Below are positions 58,621 through 61,580 of a stretch of 61,580 bases of DNA, in pieces; the first letter of the stretch is position 1, and each line of letters opens with the position of its first letter. The stretch is from Gnetum montanum. Lineage: Eukaryota; Streptophyta; Gnetopsida; Gnetales; Gnetaceae. Under the pieces are notes generated by a model. The model ran no database searches. It worked only from the letters and a program-made list of their open reading frames with translations, and was not told the DNA's origin. The stretch covers positions 50,073 to 111,652 of the forward strand of contig MNCI01020176.1 of NCBI GenBank assembly GCA_015680685.1, written 5' to 3'. The position numbers and the translations under genes are program-made.

Positions 58621-59262
58621 TTTAATCTTTCGTGTTGGCCAAAAGCATATTAAGTGGCACTTGGATAAAAATAAGTAAACAATGCCAAAAAGCTATAAAA
58701 ATCATGCAAATACATGCTATTCTAGTGCAAACAAGGTCACCCAAGGCTATAAAGTAAGCAAAAAAGTGCAATAAGGGCCAAATAAAGGTTAAAAAGGGAT
58801 AAATACTAGAAATAAGGCTACAAATGGCCATTAAGGGTCATGGTTTTGCTAGTGTTAGGCCCTGATAGGCCATGATGCTAGTTTAAGGCCATAGCAAGCC
58901 ATGGTTACATGGTGTCAAACAGTGGTCAAGGAAGGTCAAAGCCCACTATTTGGTACCAATTAGAGTCTAAACAAGGGTAAGTAAAATAGATAAAGGAATT
59001 ATAAGACTATGTAAAGGCTACAAGAAAGCTATAAGGGTCAATAATGCAACATAAGGTCAAAAAGAAAGTTGAAACATAAGGTAAAGCATGCTATCTATGA
59101 TCATCCATGGTTAATTATAGGTCAAAAAAGGATGGCTTTTGCTACTTTTAGGCCTTAGAAGGCCATGGTTTAGGGATGCAAAACTGTTAGATGGGTTTGT
59201 GCATCGATCAAGGTTATTTTAGGACTATTTGGGACTAAAAAATAAGAGTCTTGGAGCTTCTA
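58621..59262. other. Spacer upstream of RT in Tat-related element 2
   Basis: AT-rich; contains two to three GGCCTTAAACTAG-type words in minus sense near 58850-58920 and no gene. It occupies the place where the plus-strand element carries its right-hand repeats and cargo. Confidence 0.5.
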
Positions 59263-61100
59263 TGCTAAGCCCCCCTATTTCCACATCGAGCCCTACTATA
59301 AGGGGGTATTTAAGCATGGAGGATTCTAAGGAGCTAGGTTTTGATGAATTTTGATTAGTTTTGGGCATGCATGTGCATTCCAAGTGTTGTCAAAGCTGTT
59401 GAACATCTCCCAACATAAAAAAATTATTAACTTTATGATCATTTAATGCACTTTCAGGGTTACCCCCTTATTTCCATGATGAGCCCCCACTCCAAGGGCA
59501 TGTGTTAGCATGGAAGACTCCAAGGGGATAATTTTTGACAAATTTTGATTAGTTTTGGGCATGTATGTGCATTCTCAAGGTTGTCGAAGTTACTGGACAC
59601 TTTAAGGATTTTTGATTAAGTTTTGGCCTTACCCCCTTATTTCCATGCTAAGCCCTCCTTCTAGGAGGGCGTGCTAGCATGAAAGACTCTAAGGGGATGA
59701 AAATTAATGAATTTGACTAGTCTTGGGCATGCATGTGTGTTCCTAGGGTTGTTGGTGCTACTAGACATTACATAATGTCAAAATTTATTAATTTTGAGGT
59801 TATGTTATTGGTTTTTCATGTTACCCCTTTGTTTCCATGCTAAGCCCCCCCTCTAGGGGGTGTGTCAGCATGGAAGACTCCAAGGGTTTGATTTTTTGAC
59901 AAATTTTGATCAATTTTTTGGCAAGCATGTGCATTCCTAGGGTTGTTGGAGTTGCTGGGCATCATCTAAGGAAAAACATTGTTAATTTTAAGTCATTTTT
60001 AGGTTTCTCATGATTAGCCCCTTGTTTCCATGATGAGCCTCTCCTCCAGGGGGTGTGTTAGCATGGAGGATCCCAAGGGGCTAGTTTTTGACAAATGTTG
60101 ATTATTTTTGAACATGCATGTGCATTCTTAGAGTTGTTAGGGTTGTTGGACACTACCCAAGATTAAAAGTTGTTAGCCTTAAGGTCATTAAGTTAATTTT
60201 TAGGGTTACCCCCTTGTTTCCATGCTAAGCCCCCCTTTAGGAGGGGTGTGTTAGCATGGAAGACTCTAAGGGGATGAAAATTGATGAGTTTTAACCAACC
60301 ATGGGCATGCATGTGCATTCCCATGGTTGTCGATGCTGCTAAACATCACCCAAGGTCAAAATTTATCAATTTTGAGGTTATTTTATTAGTTTTTCATGTT
60401 ACCCCCTTATTTCTATGTTGAGCCCCCTCCAAGGGATGTGTCGACATGGAGGACTCCAAGGGATTTATTTTTGATATATTTTTATCAATTTTGGGCATGC
60501 ATGTGCATTTCTAGGATTGTCAAAGCTGTTGGGCATTGCCCAAGATCAAAACTTGTTAATTTTAAGGTTTGTAAATTGGTTTTATAGGTTACCCCATTAT
60601 TTCCATGATGAGCCCCCTCCAGGGATGTGTTAGTGTGGAAGATCCCATGGGGTTTATTTTTGATAAATTTTGATTATTTTTGGACATGCATGTGCATTAC
60701 TAGGGTTGTCAAAGTTGTTGGAGACTACCTAAGATCAAAATTTGTTAGTTTTAAGGTCATTTTATGGATTTTCAAGGTTACCCCCTTGTTTCCACACTAA
60801 CACCCCCCTCTAGGGGGTGTGTTAGAATGGAGTATCCAAAGGGATTGATTTTTGACAAATTTTAATTAGTTTTGGAAATGCATGTGCATTCTCGAGGTTG
60901 CTAGAGCTACCAGGCATTATCTAAGGTCATAACTTGTGAATTTTGAGATTTTTAAATTGGGTTTCAAGGTTATCCCTTGTTTACATGCTAAGCCCCTCCT
61001 CTAGTGGGGTGTGTCAACATGAAGGATCCCAAGGAGTTAATTTTTGATGAATTTTAACTAGTCTTAGGCATGCAAGGGTCTTAATGCAAAAACTATGGTT
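59263..61100. repeat. Tandem array of about 190-bp units with a conserved hairpin
   Basis: About nine to ten units. The phrase TTACCCC(C/T)TTRTTTCCATG recurs near 59460, 59630, 59820, 60012, 60205, 60399, 60588, 60778 and 60969, spacing 170-194. Each unit holds an inverted repeat: an outer stem CCATGCTAA/TTAGCATGG and an inner stem CCCCC/GGGGG around TCTA or similar. It then has GGCATGCATGTGCATT and a TTTTGA-rich tail. In the minus-strand element the array lies between protease and RT. Confidence 0.88.
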
Positions 61101-61580
61101 ACTAGACATTGGGGAAGAGAATTTTTTATGTTATACCCCCTTAAACCCCCACGTTGGTCCTAAATTAGATGGAATTAAGGGGGGATTCACCAACATGGGG
61201 TATGATACAAAGTTGAAAGTTGGCTTGTTTGAATGCAAGAGATAGGCTACTGGAGGCTATATAGAAGTATAAAGGTCAAATGTGTTAACTGGGTAGTCAA
61301 TATATGGAATTTTGTGGCACTTCCCATCCATCCATGCTAGGGTCAAGGTACTTAGCATAGATGAGGCCTCTCCTAATGTGAAACCACCAAATTGAAAGGT
61401 TTTGACCACCTTTGATTAGGTTTTCCAAGGTTTAGGGGTGGGCAGGATTGATTGGATAGGCTCTTGGTTATGTGGTCTTCTTGTAGGGGTCAAATCTAGA
61501 TGTGATGTGTAGTGTGGGGTATGAATGGGGGTTACCCCCCTTTGTTTCATATGAAACCTCCCTACCTAGGGATGGGGGGG
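61101..61580. other. Sequence right of the tandem array
   Basis: No gene recognised. It has a few CCCCCTT words recalling the array but no regular unit, and presumably continues the same element beyond the window. Confidence 0.5.

Larger units (their letters stand above)
45958..61580 (-). mobile_element. Tat-related element 2, minus strand, interrupted, runs off window
   Basis: 3' LTR 45958-47408, 3' UTR start 47409-47438, then interrupted by the gag-only element (47439-54226). It resumes at 54232 with the remaining 3' region, integrase, RNase H and RT remnants (58620 to 55160), an undefined spacer and a tandem repeat array (59263-61100). The 5' LTR is outside the window. Joining the flanks across the insertion gives a polypurine-tract region like that at 45281-45340, supporting continuity. 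Confidence 0.75.

Noticed and set aside
59263-61100. CRISPR-like array
   Set aside because: Units of 190 bp are homologous along their whole length, with no unique spacers, in plant DNA; this is a tandem satellite-type repeat.

Overview
The window looks like nuclear DNA of a seed plant with a large, repeat-filled genome; a gymnosperm is plausible, but I cannot name a species. The evidence is plant-type Ty3/gypsy elements of the Athila and Tat/Ogre kinds (plant tRNA-Asp primer site, two RNase H domains), a Ty1/copia element primed by initiator tRNA-Met, a PLS-type pentatricopeptide repeat (PPR) gene remnant, and GT-AG introns of 75-98 bp. I see no intact host gene. Almost everything is nested, decayed LTR retrotransposon, and most in-frame stops are one C-to-T (or G-to-A) change away from Gln, Arg or Trp codons.

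Layout. 1-4057: the 5' part of a minus-strand Athila-like element (LTR, tRNA-Asp PBS, gag, protease), inserted in an older plus-strand gag of the same kind (4058-4560). 4252-6868: a duplicated 1.24-kb unit that also carries an antisense reading frame of unknown family. 8368-9673: a broken PPR gene. 10403-16678: a Ty1/copia-type element on the minus strand with gag but no visible pol. 17149-35324: an 18.2-kb Tat/Ogre-like element on the plus strand with both LTRs and a near-matching TSD. This element has split an older antisense coding remnant (16880-17148 and 35325-37930). 39163-43640: LTR plus gag of a relative. 43850-61580: two minus-strand relatives in series. The second is interrupted by a gag-only Athila-like element (47439-54226, TSD ATGAT) and ends in a roughly 190-bp hairpin-bearing tandem repeat.

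The most unusual system is inside the 18-kb element, between protease and reverse transcriptase. There an antisense gene of eight exons (23951-28363, minus strand) can be reconstructed. It has an ATG, seven GT-AG introns with phases that agree except for one frameshift, a stop codon, and its own TATA box at 28632-28640. Its N-terminal part resembles the FCP1/SCP (NLI-interacting factor, NIF) HAD-phosphatase fold, but the catalytic aspartates have been replaced. Its C-terminal half is acidic and coiled-coil. Intron 1, the gene's upstream region, the element's leader and both LTRs are packed with a 10-bp palindrome, GCGTATACGC, and its variants. Short tandem repeats ending in TTAAACTA bracket the whole insert. 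The gene is now broken by stops. Related antisense frames in other elements of the window suggest that antisense cargo is a recurrent habit of these retrotransposons.

How the parts relate. The retroelement proteins (gag, protease, RT, RNase H, integrase) would once have made particles, cDNA and insertions. All visible copies here are defective, so they could only have moved with proteins supplied by other copies. All family assignments rest on motif reading, not on database searches.
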